From Microbacterium maritypicum (GTDB lineage Bacteria; Actinomycetota; Actinomycetes; Actinomycetales; Microbacteriaceae), in NCBI RefSeq assembly GCF_008868125.1, contig NZ_WAAQ01000002.1, positions 124,001-188,000 of the forward strand: 64,000 nucleotides of DNA, in the 5' to 3' direction. Numbering within the stretch: position 1 is the first letter of the stretch; the number at the start of each line of letters is the position of its first letter. The translations under genes and the position numbers were made by a program. Positions 35,137 to 44,879 of the stretch are shown one piece after another. The notes below the pieces were generated by a model. That model worked only from the letters and a program-made list of their open reading frames with translations, did not search any database and was not told where the DNA came from.

Positions 35137-35157
35137 AGGCTAGTGCAAACGCTTACA
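35137..35157 (-). promoter_or_regulatory. LacI-type operator and leaderless promoter of the alpha-glucosidase
   Basis: On the minus strand TGTAAGCGTTTGCA (35157-35144) is a near-perfect 14-bp palindrome around the CG centre typical of LacI-family sites. TAGCCT follows at 35142-35137, 6 nt before the ATG. A bound repressor would cover the spacer between -35 and -10. Confidence 0.7.
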
Positions 35158-35237
35158 TTCATGCCAGAGCGGGGATCGAATCGGTTCGGTGACCGGAGCC
35201 GCGCGCGGGCGTGCGGGCGTTTGCAGGAGGATTCGCC

Positions 35238-35277
35238 GGATGCATGAGCTCTTCGCCCGCGGGGGTCATGCATCCGT
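35238..35277. repeat. ATGCAT intergenic palindrome, copy 2
   Basis: CGGATGCATGA (35238-35248) pairs perfectly with TCATGCATCCG (35267-35277) across an 18-nt loop. The same 11-bp arms with an 18-nt loop occur at 56504-56543. The flank TGCAGGAGGATTCGCCGG (from 35223) matches the copy near 5851. The element lies upstream of a small membrane-protein gene and beyond the GH13 promoter. Confidence 0.7.
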
Positions 35278-35340
35278 CACGGTCTCATGCCGGTGTCGCC
35301 GGCGGCCCGATCGCAACCGGGGAGTAGGGTGAGGCATCCG

Positions 35341-35625
35341 ATGAGTGGAGGCATCATCACCACCGTGATCGTGAGCTTCATCACGGCATGGGTGCTCGCC
35401 GGAGCCTCCTCGATCGCCTGGCACTTCTACGGCGGATCGTACTTCTGGGGTGCCATCGTCACCGCGGTGACGCTGTGGGCGGGCTTCACGGCCGCCCGTT
35501 TCATCACGCATGACGCGTTCGAGGGGCGCTCGACCAGGCTCACCACGCTGAACATCGCTCACGAGCTGGTGACCGTCGTCGTCATGGCGCTCATCATCGG
35601 CGTCTGGCCGCCGGCGCTCGCCTAG
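35341..35625 (+). CDS. Small hypothetical membrane protein
   Basis: 94 residues with three hydrophobic segments (about 4-26, 32-50 and 70-92) and few charges; no family recognised. The start is the ATG at 35341, preceded by AGGGTGAGG. An in-frame extension to an ATG at 35287 is possible but lacks a ribosome-binding site. It stands alone between the ATGCAT repeat and the secreted protein gene. Confidence 0.65.
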   Translation: MSGGIITTVIVSFITAWVLAGASSIAWHFYGGSYFWGAIVTAVTLWAGFTAARFITHDAFEGRSTRLTTLNIAHELVTVVVMALIIGVWPPALA

Positions 35626-35812
35626 CGAACCGCCCGGACTCCGGCGATCGGGGGCGGTCAGCGGATCGGCGCGCATCGGATTCGCCGATGGGAGGGGCAT
35701 CCCTAGACTTTCGCCGCTTCTGCGGTCTCGACGGGGCTGTCAGTGTGGGTCTCGTGGTCTCCGGGCCGCCCGCGTGGTCCTGACGGCGCGCGGTTCTGAC
35801 CGAGGGGTCCCG

Positions 35813-37078
35813 ATGTCCGGTTCTTCGCGCCGATCGGCGCCGTGGGCGATCGCCGCAGCGCTCGTCGCCGCGGCGGTGCTCGTGGGAGCGGCTCCTGCCG
35901 CCTGGGGTGCCATCCGGCCGGCGGACGACCAGGGCTCCGGGGCGGGCGCTCCGGATGCCGCGCAGTCCGTCGCGCTGGCGTACGAGTTCCTGGATGCGCG
36001 TGTCGACCAGTTCTGCGACGGGGCCGGTCACTGTCTGCCGCGCAGCTACGAGGGCGGGTTCTTCACCACTCCGAGCTGGGACTTCACCCCCTCGTTCGTC
36101 TACGACGACGCGCTCGTGATCATCGCCTACACCGCGCGCGGCCTTCCGGATGATCTCCGTCGCGCGCGGGCGATCGGCGACACGCTCCTCTTTGTGCAGG
36201 ACAACGACCCGATCGGCGACGGGCGCACCCGGGCGTCGTACGAGCCGCATGGAATCCGTCAGGGGCGAGTGGAGATCACCGGTCCCGGTTCGTTCACCGG
36301 GAATCAGGCATGGGTCGGGCTGGCCCTCACGCGTCTCGCACACGCCACCGGGGATCAGCGGTACCTCGACGGAGCGCTGCGTGTGGGGCAGTGGATCCAG
36401 GACAACACGGCCGACATGGTCAGGGCCCCGCACGGCTACACCGGCGGTCAGCTCGAGGACGGCACGTCGCTGAGCTGGAAGTCCACCGAGCACAACAGCG
36501 ATGTGTCGGGGTTCTTCACGCAGCTGGCACAGCTCACGGGGGATCCGGTGTGGTCGGAGAGAGCAGCCGTGGCGGCCGACTTCGTCGCGGCGATGCAGAG
36601 CGCCGACGGCCACGTGAACACCGGCACGGGACTCGACGGCTCGACCGTCAACACCCGCCCGATCCCCCTGGATGCCCAGACGTGGAGCTCACTCGCCACC
36701 GGCGATCCGCGTTACGGCGCCGCTCTGGACTGGACACTCGCGAACCTGATCGCGACCGATGGCCCGTACACGGGGCCGTCGATCAGCGAGGTCGACGTGT
36801 CCAAGGCATGGTTCGAGGGCGGCGGGCACCTGGCTCTCGCCCTCAAGCTGCGCGACGGAGCGGGCGACGCCGATCGCGCCGAGACGCTGCTGGGCAGCAT
36901 TCGTCTGGCGCAGCGCGACGCGCCCAACGGCGACGGCAAGGGCATCGTCGCGACGTCGAACGATGGCCTCGACTCCGGATTCGGCGACCTCTACTACGCC
37001 AGCCTGCACACCGGTGCGACCGCGTGGTACCTGCTCTCGGCAGCCGGGGACAACCCCTTCGCGCTGCCGGTCGAGTGA
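35813..37078 (+). CDS. Secreted six-hairpin glycosidase-like protein
   Basis: 421 residues. A signal peptide (about 1-35, SRRSAPWAIAAALVAAAVLVGA, ending near AAWGA) leads to an all-helical domain with repeated Asn/Gly-rich turns, for example SWDFTPSFVYDDALVIIAYTA (about 85), SFTGNQAWVGLALTRL (about 161) and SGFGDLYYASLHTGATAWYL near the end. The pattern fits an (alpha/alpha)6 barrel as in glycoside hydrolase families 8, 76 or 88; I cannot fix the family or the catalytic residues. GAGGGG precedes the ATG at 35813. It converges on purQ with a 7-bp gap and no visible terminator. Confidence 0.75.
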   Translation: MSGSSRRSAPWAIAAALVAAAVLVGAAPAAWGAIRPADDQGSGAGAPDAAQSVALAYEFLDARVDQFCDGAGHCLPRSYEGGFFTTPSWDFTPSFVYDDALVIIAYTARGLPDDLRRARAIGDTLLFVQDNDPIGDGRTRASYEPHGIRQGRVEITGPGSFTGNQAWVGLALTRLAHATGDQRYLDGALRVGQWIQDNTADMVRAPHGYTGGQLEDGTSLSWKSTEHNSDVSGFFTQLAQLTGDPVWSERAAVAADFVAAMQSADGHVNTGTGLDGSTVNTRPIPLDAQTWSSLATGDPRYGAALDWTLANLIATDGPYTGPSISEVDVSKAWFEGGGHLALALKLRDGAGDADRAETLLGSIRLAQRDAPNGDGKGIVATSNDGLDSGFGDLYYASLHTGATAWYLLSAAGDNPFALPVE

Positions 37079-37085
37079 CCCGGGG

Positions 37086-37789
<704 letters not shown>

Positions 37790-37793
<4 letters not shown>

Positions 37794-38038
37794 TCGGCGA
37801 CCTCGATGCCGACGACATCCTCGATCACGGAGTTGGAGAGCACCTCGTCGGCGATGCGCTTGGCCTCGGCGAGAACCTCGTCGGTGACCTCGCCCTCGAC
37901 GGTGAGCTCGAAGCGCTTGCCGATGCGCACGTCGGTGAAGCCCTCGACGCCGAGGCGGGCGAAGGCGCCGGAGACGGCCTTCCCCTGCGGGTCGAGCAGT
38001 TCGGGCTTGGGCATGACGTCGACGACGATGGTGGGCAT
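37790..38038 (-). CDS. purS: Phosphoribosylformylglycinamidine synthase subunit PurS
   Basis: 82 residues, the usual size. It starts [20 protein letters not shown] and contains [13 protein letters not shown], both typical of PurS, the small subunit that bridges PurL and PurQ. The ATG at 38038 lies 105 bp after the apt stop, and the stop overlaps the purQ start as ATGA. Confidence 0.95.
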
Positions 38039-38142
38039 GAACGGCTCCGGGAGTCGCGGGCGGACGGGCGCACCCAGTCTACTGCCCCGGGCCCGCGTTC
38101 TTTCCCGGCGCGTGTGCGCGACCGCGCGGAGCGGAAGACCGA

Positions 38143-38676
38143 CTACGCGGAGTGGAAGACGGTGTGCAGGTCGCCGACTGCCTCGCGGCCGCCGAGACCG
38201 TCGATCTCGAAGAGCACCGAGATGCCGACGACGTGGCTTCCGAGGCGCTCGACGAGCTCGCGCCCCGCGGCGAGGGTTCCTCCGGTGGCGAGCACGTCGT
38301 CGATGAGCAGCACGCGGGATCCGGCCGGCAGATCGTCGTGCATCTCGATCGTGGCGGTGCCGTATTCGAGGGCGTAGTCGACGGATGCCGCGGGGCGGGG
38401 GAGCTTGCCGGCCTTGCGGATCGGGATGAGTCCGACGCCTGCGGCGATGGCGGCGGCGCTGGCGAGGATGAACCCTCGCGCCTCGATGCCCGCGATCACG
38501 TCGAACTGCCCGGCGAAGGGCTCGATGATCGCCTCGGTCGTCACGCGGAGGGCCTCGGCGTCGGCGAGGAGAGGCGTGATGTCGCGGAAGATGATGCCCG
38601 GCTGCGGGTAGTCCGGCACATTGCGGATCAGGGCTTCGGCGCGGACGAGGGCGGGGGACAGGGTGGCTTCGGGCAC
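38143..38676 (-). CDS. apt: Adenine phosphoribosyltransferase
   Basis: 177 residues, full length. PQPGIIFRDITPLL near the N-terminus, IEARGFILASAAA (about 62) and the PRPP loop VLLIDDVLATGGTL (about 123) are the APRT motifs. It salvages adenine to AMP. The start is the GTG at 38676; TACCCT on the minus strand (38688-38683) is exactly 6 nt upstream, so the message is probably leaderless, and there is no ribosome-binding site. It precedes purS and purQ on the same strand. Confidence 0.93.
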   Translation of the reverse strand: MPEATLSPALVRAEALIRNVPDYPQPGIIFRDITPLLADAEALRVTTEAIIEPFAGQFDVIAGIEARGFILASAAAIAAGVGLIPIRKAGKLPRPAASVDYALEYGTATIEMHDDLPAGSRVLLIDDVLATGGTLAAGRELVERLGSHVVGISVLFEIDGLGGREAVGDLHTVFHSA

Positions 38677-38703
38677 TGCCCAAGGGTACCCCGCGCGGTC
38701 GGG

Positions 38704-38761
38704 TTGACACCGTGGGAGCGCTCCCATAGAGTGACTGGTCAGTTCGTGGGAGCGCTCCCAC
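38704..38761 (+). promoter_or_regulatory. cebE promoter with two CebR operators
   Basis: TTGACA (38704-38709) and TAGAGT (38727-38732) are 17 bp apart, a near-consensus sigma-70-type promoter. TGGGAGCGCTCCCA occurs twice, at 38713-38726 exactly between the two boxes and at 38747-38760 downstream of the start point. This 14-bp palindrome is the known CebR operator of Streptomyces and relatives, released by cellobiose. The 34-bp spacing of centres could allow cooperative or looped binding. Confidence 0.9.
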
Positions 38762-38810
38762 GACACCCCGAAGCACCACACACCGCACGACCACCACAAA
38801 GGAGTGAACT

Positions 38811-40121
38811 GTGAACACACGTGCCCGCCACCGGATCCTCGTGACTGCCGCCGTGGCATCCGTCTCCGCCCTCGCCCTCGCCGGCTGCTCCGGAAACACC
38901 GGAGATTCCGGGGAAGGAAGCGCCGACGAACAGGTCACACTGACCGTCACCACGTTCGGCACCTTCGGCTACGAAGACCTTTACAAGGAGTACGAGAAAG
39001 CGCACCCGAACGTCAAGATCGAGGCGACCAACATCGACACCGGCGGCAACGCCCGCACCGATGCGTTCACCAAGATCGCCGCCGGTTCCGGCCTCAGCGA
39101 CGTGGTCGCGATCGAGGAGGGCTGGCTCGGCGCCATCATGGACGTCTCTGACACCTTCGTCGATCTGCGCGACTACGGCATCGAAGACCGCAAGGATGAC
39201 TGGGTCGACTGGAAGTACGGTCAGGCGACCGACGCCGAGGGTCGCGTCATCGGATACGGCACCGACATCGGCCCGAGCGGCATCTGCTACAACGGCGCTG
39301 CTTTCGAGGCGGCGGGGCTCCCGAGCGACCGCGAGTCGGTGGCCGAGCTGCTGAACGGCGACTGGGAGAACTACTTCGCGGTCGGCGCCGACTACACCGC
39401 GAAGACCGGCAAGGCCTGGTACGACCACTCCGGCTTCGTCTGGAACGCCATGGTCAACCAGCTGGACGAGGGGTACTACGCCGCCGACGGCACGCTGAAC
39501 GTCGAGGACAACGCCGAGCTCAAGGAGCGCTTCGAGCTCCTGGGCGCCGCGACCGAGGGCGGCCAGTCCGCCGCGCAGACGGCGTGGGACTGGAACGGCG
39601 GCAAGTCGTTCGTCGACGGCACCTTCGCGACCTTCGTGTGCCCGGGCTGGATGCTCGCCGTCGTGCAGGGGCAGGTCGAAGCCGGCGGCGGAGACGCATC
39701 GACCGGATGGGACTTCGCCGACGTGTTCCCGGGAGGCGCAGCCAACTGGGGCGGTGCGTTCCTGTCGGTCCCGGAGTCGTCGCAGCACAAGAAGGCGGCC
39801 GCCGAGCTCGCCGACTGGCTGACGCAGCCCGAGCAGCAGGTGGAGCAGTCCGCTGCTGCCGGCAACTTCCCCTCGACGATCAAGGCGCAGGAGACGCTCG
39901 CGGCCGACGCGACGCCGAACGCCTTCTTCAACGACGCCCCGACCGGTGCGATCCTCGCCGAGCGCGCCAAGGGCGTCGTGGCCCAGTTCAAGGGTGCCGA
40001 TGACTCGGTCATCCAGGAGAACGTCTTCGGCCCGGCGCTCAGCAGCCTCGATCGCCGCGAGACCGACACCCAGGGCGCCTGGGATCAGGCCGTCGGTCTG
40101 CTGAACGACCTCGTCGGCTGA
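38811..40121 (+). CDS. cebE: Cellobiose/cello-oligosaccharide-binding lipoprotein
   Basis: 436 residues. The signal peptide ends at the lipobox ALAGC, so it is a lipoprotein. The mature part is a family-1 extracellular sugar-binding protein (TVTTFGTFGYEDLYKEYEKA onward, with KIAAGSGLSDVVAIEEGW). GTG start with GGAG about 7 nt upstream. The two CebR operators at the promoter and the GH1 beta-glucosidase in the operon point to cellobiose and related oligomers as ligand. Confidence 0.88.
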   Translation: MNTRARHRILVTAAVASVSALALAGCSGNTGDSGEGSADEQVTLTVTTFGTFGYEDLYKEYEKAHPNVKIEATNIDTGGNARTDAFTKIAAGSGLSDVVAIEEGWLGAIMDVSDTFVDLRDYGIEDRKDDWVDWKYGQATDAEGRVIGYGTDIGPSGICYNGAAFEAAGLPSDRESVAELLNGDWENYFAVGADYTAKTGKAWYDHSGFVWNAMVNQLDEGYYAADGTLNVEDNAELKERFELLGAATEGGQSAAQTAWDWNGGKSFVDGTFATFVCPGWMLAVVQGQVEAGGGDASTGWDFADVFPGGAANWGGAFLSVPESSQHKKAAAELADWLTQPEQQVEQSAAAGNFPSTIKAQETLAADATPNAFFNDAPTGAILAERAKGVVAQFKGADDSVIQENVFGPALSSLDRRETDTQGAWDQAVGLLNDLVG

Positions 40122-40131
40122 CATCCCCCTT

Positions 40132-40186
40132 CCGGTCGCAGTTCCTGTCGCCTCGCCCCACGGTCGGCGACAGGAACTGCGACCGG
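40132..40186. repeat. Covarying intergenic palindrome, copy 2 (cebE-cebF gap)
   Basis: CCGGTCGCAGTTCCTGTCG (40132-40150) pairs perfectly with CGACAGGAACTGCGACCGG (40168-40186) across a 17-nt loop. Relative to copy 1, stem positions have changed on both arms so that pairing is kept. It lies inside an operon, just after the binding-protein gene, and probably attenuates read-through into the permease genes. Confidence 0.75.
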
Positions 40187-40218
40187 GACTCCTCGGAACT
40201 CCGGGACAAGGACACCCC

Positions 40219-41307
40219 ATGACTCTCACCGCCCCGCCCGCGGAAAACCGCGAGAAGGCATCCCCGGCGAAGGATGCGCCGTCGAAGCCCTCCTGGCGCC
40301 ACCGCGTCTCACGGTTCGACCAGAACGCCTCACCGTACTTCTACATCTCGCCGTTCTTCCTGTTGTTCGGGCTGGTGGGGCTGTTCCCCCTGCTCTACAC
40401 GGTCTGGGTCGCCGTGCACGAGTGGGATCTGCTGAAGGGCGAGGGGGAGTTCGTCGGTGTCGGCAACTTCGTCGAGATCCTCGGCGACGGGATGTTCTGG
40501 AACTCGATCGGCAACACCCTGAGCATCTTCCTGCTCTCCGCGATCCCGCAGCTGGCCGTGGCCCTCGTGATCGCCTACCTGCTCGACCGCGGCCTGCGGG
40601 CGCCGACCTTCTGGCGGATGAGCGTGCTGATCCCGTTCGTCGTGACCCCGGTCGCCGTCGCCATCATCTTCTCGAGCATCTTCAACGAGGCCGACGGCCT
40701 GGCCAACAACCTCCTCAACCTCATCGGTATCGCCGACCAGGAGTGGAAGCACAACACCGCGCTGTCGCACATCGCGATCGCGGTCATGGTGAACTTCCGC
40801 TGGACGGGCTACAACGCCCTGATCCTGCTGGCCGCGATGCAGGCTGTGCCGCGCGACCTGTACGAGTCCGCGGCGCTCGACGGGGCGGGAGCCGCGCGAC
40901 GCTTCTTCTCCATCACGATCCCCACGATCCGTCCGACCCTGATCTTCGTCATCATCACCGCGACGATCGGCGGGCTGCAGATCTTCGCCGAGCCGCGTCT
41001 GTTCGACGTGTCGACCGCGGGCGGCATCGGCGGCAGTGACCGCCAGTTCCAGACGACGGTGCTGTTCCTGTGGGAGCTGGCGTTCTTCCGACGAAACCTC
41101 GGAGAGGCGTCCGCCGTCGCGATCCTGCTGTTCCTGCTGATCGTCGGGATCGGTGTGATCAACTTCCTCATCTCCCGGCGGATCTCCACCGGAGACGCCC
41201 CTAAGAGCCGTGCGGCCCGTCCCCGCGCGCGCACCGCCGGATCGGCGGCGAGCAGGGCCACCGCCGGATCGACGATCGCCACCACGACCGAGGAGAACGC
41301 GCGATGA
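40219..41307 (+). CDS. cebF: Cellobiose ABC transporter permease CebF
   Basis: 362 residues. About six membrane helices after a 40-residue cytoplasmic N-terminus, with ISPFFLLFGLVGLFPLLYTV as first helix and the EAA loop DLYESAALDGAGAARRFFSI (about 214). This is the MalF-type subunit of family-1 sugar importers. The C-terminal 40 residues are Ala/Arg/Thr-rich. The stop overlaps the cebG ATG by four bases. Confidence 0.9.
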   Translation: MTLTAPPAENREKASPAKDAPSKPSWRHRVSRFDQNASPYFYISPFFLLFGLVGLFPLLYTVWVAVHEWDLLKGEGEFVGVGNFVEILGDGMFWNSIGNTLSIFLLSAIPQLAVALVIAYLLDRGLRAPTFWRMSVLIPFVVTPVAVAIIFSSIFNEADGLANNLLNLIGIADQEWKHNTALSHIAIAVMVNFRWTGYNALILLAAMQAVPRDLYESAALDGAGAARRFFSITIPTIRPTLIFVIITATIGGLQIFAEPRLFDVSTAGGIGGSDRQFQTTVLFLWELAFFRRNLGEASAVAILLFLLIVGIGVINFLISRRISTGDAPKSRAARPRARTAGSAASRATAGSTIATTTEENAR

Positions 41308-42194
41308 CCGCCACCCAGGCGCTGAGCGTCCCCGAGAAGATCCGCCGGCGCCGAGCCGTCGCCGGCGGTACCGCCGGCATCGGCAGCCGCCCCGGCTTCC
41401 TCACCTACGGCCTCCTGGCCGCGTTCATCATCGGCAGCGTCTACCCGCTGTGGTGGTCGGTCGTGGTCGCCAGCGGCACGAACGCGACGCGAGGTGAGAC
41501 GCTCCCGCTGATCCCCGGCGGCAACTTCCTCGCCAATGCGGCTCGGGTGTTCGACGCGATCCCGTTCTGGCTCGCCCTCGGCAACTCGTTCCTCATCTCG
41601 GGCATCATCACGCTCTCGGTCGTGACGTTCTCGACGCTCGCGGGCTACGCCTTCGCGAAGCTGCGCTTCAAGGGCCGCGACGGACTGATGATCTTCGTGA
41701 TCGCGACCATGGCGATCCCGACGCAGCTGGGCATCATCCCGTTGTTCATGCTGATGCGCGAGCTCGGCTGGACCGGATCGATCGGTGCGGTCATCGTTCC
41801 GACGCTGGTCACCGCGTTCGGCGTGTTCTTCATGCGGCAGTATCTGGTCGACGTCATCCCGGACGAGCTGATCGAGGCCGCGAGGATGGACGGGGCGAAC
41901 CAGTTCCGCACCTTCCTGACCGTCGGGCTCCCCGCCGCCCGGCCGGCCATGGCGATCCTCGGACTCTTCACGTTCATGACCGCGTGGACCGACTACCTGT
42001 GGCCGCTCATCGTGCTCTCCCCGCAGAACCCGACCCTGCAGACGGCGCTCAGCCAGCTGCAGTCCGGGTACTACATCGACTACTCGATCGTGCTCGCCGG
42101 CGCGGTGCTCGCGACCCTCCCGCTGCTCGTGCTCTTCGTGGTCGCCGGGCGCCAGCTGGTCAGTGGCATCATGGCGGGCGCGGTGAAAGGATGA
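41304..42194 (+). CDS. cebG: Cellobiose ABC transporter permease CebG
   Basis: 296 residues with six membrane helices and the MalG-type coupling loop DELIEAARMDGANQFRTFL (about 190). It forms the membrane channel with CebF; the ATPase (usually MsiK, encoded elsewhere) is not in the window. The stop overlaps the GH1 gene start (ATGA), so the glucosidase is coupled to the transporter. Confidence 0.9.
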   Translation: MTATQALSVPEKIRRRRAVAGGTAGIGSRPGFLTYGLLAAFIIGSVYPLWWSVVVASGTNATRGETLPLIPGGNFLANAARVFDAIPFWLALGNSFLISGIITLSVVTFSTLAGYAFAKLRFKGRDGLMIFVIATMAIPTQLGIIPLFMLMRELGWTGSIGAVIVPTLVTAFGVFFMRQYLVDVIPDELIEAARMDGANQFRTFLTVGLPAARPAMAILGLFTFMTAWTDYLWPLIVLSPQNPTLQTALSQLQSGYYIDYSIVLAGAVLATLPLLVLFVVAGRQLVSGIMAGAVKG

Positions 42195-43630
42195 CCCCTA
42201 TGACCCGCTCCTTCCCCGAGAACTTCCTGTTCGGCGCCGCCACCGCCGCCTACCAGATCGAGGGGGCGGCGTTCGAGGACGGACGCACCGCATCCATCTG
42301 GGATGCCTTCTCGCGCGAGCCGGGTGCCGTGATCGGTGCGGAGAACGGCGATGTGGCCTGCGATCACTATCACCGCTACCCGCAGGACGTGGCGCTCATG
42401 AAGCAGCTCGGCCTGCAGACGTATCGTTTCTCGACGTCGTGGTCGCGGGTGCGCCCCGACGGCGGAGCGGTGAACGCGGCCGGTGTCGACTTCTACGAGC
42501 GCCTGGTCGACGAACTGCTCAGCGCCGATATCCTGCCCTGGCTGACGCTGTACCACTGGGACATGCCGCAGGCGCTGCAGGAGGCGGGCGGCTGGACGAA
42601 CCGTGACACGGTCGATCGCTTCCTCGAGTACGCGGGCACCATGCACGATGCGCTCGGCGATCGCGTGAACGTGTGGACCACCCTGAACGAGCCGTGGTGC
42701 TCATCGTTCCTCTCCTACACCGCCGGCGAGCACGCACCGGGGCACACCAGCATCGCCGAAGGTCTGCTCGCCTCGCACCACCTGCTGCTCGCGCACGGCA
42801 GGACGGTCGAGGAGCTCCGTCGCCGTGATGCCTCGCTCAACCTCGGCATCACCCTGAACCACACGGTCGCCGACCCCGCCGATCCGCAGAACCCGGCCGA
42901 TGTCGACGCGGCCAGGCGCGTGGACGGACAGTTCAACCGCTGGTTCCTCGACCCGATCTACCGCGGCAGCTACCCGGCCGACATCGTCGACGACATCCGC
43001 GCGGTCGATGCCGAGGCTGTCGCACGGTTCGAGGCGGCGGTGCATGACGGCGACCTCGAGACGATCTCGCAGCACATCGACACGCAAGGGGTGAACTACT
43101 ACCACGGAGACCTCGTCTCGGGCACGGCGCCGGTCGAAGGGCCCGTCTCCGCGGAGCCAGAGACCGAACGAGTGCGGCGCAGCCCCTATCCGTCGAGCGA
43201 CGACATCCACGCGGTCGAGCGGGGCCTGCCGCGCACGGCGCAGAACTGGGAGGTGCAGCCCGAGGGCCTCACCCGGGTGCTCCAGCGCGTCTGGACCGAG
43301 TACGCCGAGCCCGCGGGCACCGTGCTCTACATGACCGAGAACGGCGCGGCCTACGACGACGTCGTGGTGGTCGAAGACGGCGAGACGCGCGTGCACGATG
43401 CCGACCGCACCGAGTTCCTGCGACTGCACCTCGGTGCGGTGCTCGACGCCGCGGAGGCGGGTGTGGACGTGCGCGGCTACTTCTACTGGTCGTTGTTCGA
43501 CAACTTCGAGTGGGCGTGGGGCTACGACAAGCGCTTCGGCATCGTCCGCGTCGACTACGACACCCAGGAGCGCACCCTCAAGGACTCGGGGCGGGAGTAC
43601 GCGCGCATCATCGGCGACCGCGCGCTCTGA
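42191..43630 (+). CDS. Glycoside hydrolase family 1 beta-glucosidase
   Basis: 479 residues, cytoplasmic. ENFLFGAATAAYQIEGAAFE is the GH1 N-terminal signature. Glu167 in TLNEPW is the acid/base and Glu383 in MTENGAAY the nucleophile; FEWAWGYDKRFGIVRVDY closes the barrel. It should cleave imported cellobiose to glucose. GAAAGG precedes the ATG at 42191; an in-frame ATG at 42200 is possible. It is the last gene of the ceb operon before cebR. Confidence 0.95.
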   Translation: MTPMTRSFPENFLFGAATAAYQIEGAAFEDGRTASIWDAFSREPGAVIGAENGDVACDHYHRYPQDVALMKQLGLQTYRFSTSWSRVRPDGGAVNAAGVDFYERLVDELLSADILPWLTLYHWDMPQALQEAGGWTNRDTVDRFLEYAGTMHDALGDRVNVWTTLNEPWCSSFLSYTAGEHAPGHTSIAEGLLASHHLLLAHGRTVEELRRRDASLNLGITLNHTVADPADPQNPADVDAARRVDGQFNRWFLDPIYRGSYPADIVDDIRAVDAEAVARFEAAVHDGDLETISQHIDTQGVNYYHGDLVSGTAPVEGPVSAEPETERVRRSPYPSSDDIHAVERGLPRTAQNWEVQPEGLTRVLQRVWTEYAEPAGTVLYMTENGAAYDDVVVVEDGETRVHDADRTEFLRLHLGAVLDAAEAGVDVRGYFYWSLFDNFEWAWGYDKRFGIVRVDYDTQERTLKDSGREYARIIGDRAL

Positions 43631-43773
43631 TCAGCGCGTCGCTCCCGATTCGAATCGTCGGAGCGGTCCCGTCCGGGGTCGAGAGGCGGCAGTTTGCGCG
43701 ACGCGGAGGAGGGAGTGTCGTCGCAGCCCGCGCCGACCGGTGAGAATAGGGCGATGGAAGAGTGCGTACGTTG

Positions 43774-44769
43774 ATGTCGCCCCGAGCGACCATCGAAGAG
43801 GTGGCATCCGCCGCCGGTGTCTCCCGATCGACGGTGTCGCGCGTCGTGAACGGGTCGACCGCCGTGAGCCCGGAGGCCCTCGCCGCCGTGCGCGCCGCGA
43901 TCGATGAGCTGAACTACGTGCCCAACCGCGCGGCACGCTCCCTCGCCTCACGGCAGACGCACGCGATCGCCCTGATCGTGCCGGAGGACACCACCCGCTT
44001 CTTCGGCGACCCGTTCTTTGCGGCCATCGTCGCCGGGATCACGGGTGCACTCGGCGGCTCGGACTACCTGCTCAACCTGCTCATCGCGAGCGATGACCCC
44101 GGCGACAAGATGACCAGCTTCGTGCGCAACGGCGGCGTCGACGGCGCGTTGATCGTGTCGCATCACACGAGCGACGCGTTCGTCGATCGGATCGCGGATG
44201 CCGTTCCGGTCGTCTTCGGTGGACGCCCCGTGCGTCGGCGCGACGGCGACTACGTCGTCGATGTCGACAACGTGGCCGGAGCGAGGAACGCCACCCGCCG
44301 CCTGATCGACATCGGGCGCACGCGCATCGCCACGATCTCGGGTCCGCTCACGATGGTCGCCTCGGAAGATCGTGTGCAGGGGTTCCGCGCGGCTCTCGCG
44401 GACGCCGGACTCACTCCGTACGCGGAGGAGGAAGGCGACTACACCGAGTCGAGCGGAGCGGAAGCCGCCAGGCGGCTGCTCGACGGCGGACGACCGGATG
44501 CGATCTTCGTCGCGAGCGACCTGATGGCCCGTGGCGCACTGACGGCACTGCGCTCGGCGGGTGTGCGTGTGCCGGAGGACATCGCCCTGGTCGGTTTCGA
44601 CGACTCCTCGGTCGCCATCACCACCGATCCGCAGCTGACCACGATGCGCCAGCCGATGTACGCGCAGGGTGAGGCGATGGCCCGGGTCCTGCTGTCGCGA
44701 CTGGCAGGCGAAGAGCCGCCGACCACGACGATCCTGCCGACCGAGCTGGTGATCCGCGCCTCCGCCTGA
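43774..44769 (+). CDS. cebR: LacI-family cellobiose repressor
   Basis: 331 residues from the ATG at 43774; an in-frame GTG at 43762 would add four. The HTH is TIEEVASAAGVSRSTVSRVVNGS, followed by the sugar-binding core (HAIALIVPEDTTRFFGDPF onward). It lies directly after the ceb operon, as in Streptomyces, and the cebE promoter carries perfect CebR sites. No such site is visible upstream of this gene, so it is probably not autoregulated through that operator. Confidence 0.9.
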   Translation: MSPRATIEEVASAAGVSRSTVSRVVNGSTAVSPEALAAVRAAIDELNYVPNRAARSLASRQTHAIALIVPEDTTRFFGDPFFAAIVAGITGALGGSDYLLNLLIASDDPGDKMTSFVRNGGVDGALIVSHHTSDAFVDRIADAVPVVFGGRPVRRRDGDYVVDVDNVAGARNATRRLIDIGRTRIATISGPLTMVASEDRVQGFRAALADAGLTPYAEEEGDYTESSGAEAARRLLDGGRPDAIFVASDLMARGALTALRSAGVRVPEDIALVGFDDSSVAITTDPQLTTMRQPMYAQGEAMARVLLSRLAGEEPPTTTILPTELVIRASA

Positions 44770-44811
44770 GCGGTCGCGCCGGTGGGCGCACCCTGCGGCG
44801 AGGGGCATGAA

Positions 44812-44858
44812 CACGGCTGTGGCCCTGGCGCCCCCTCCGGGCCAGGCCCACAGCCGTG
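44812..44858. terminator. Hairpin between convergent cebR and a membrane-protein gene
   Basis: CACGGCTGTGG (44812-44822) pairs with CCACAGCCGTG (44848-44858), and CCTGG/CCAGG extend the stem inside after one mismatch. It fills the gap between two convergent genes and should terminate in both directions. Confidence 0.75.
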
Positions 44859-44879
44859 GGTCGGTGTCGGCTGAGCAGG

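Noticed and set aside
43631..43761. Possible small gene between the GH1 gene and cebR
   Set aside because: The short frames lack a ribosome-binding site and any recognisable motif; the gap is best read as the cebR upstream region.
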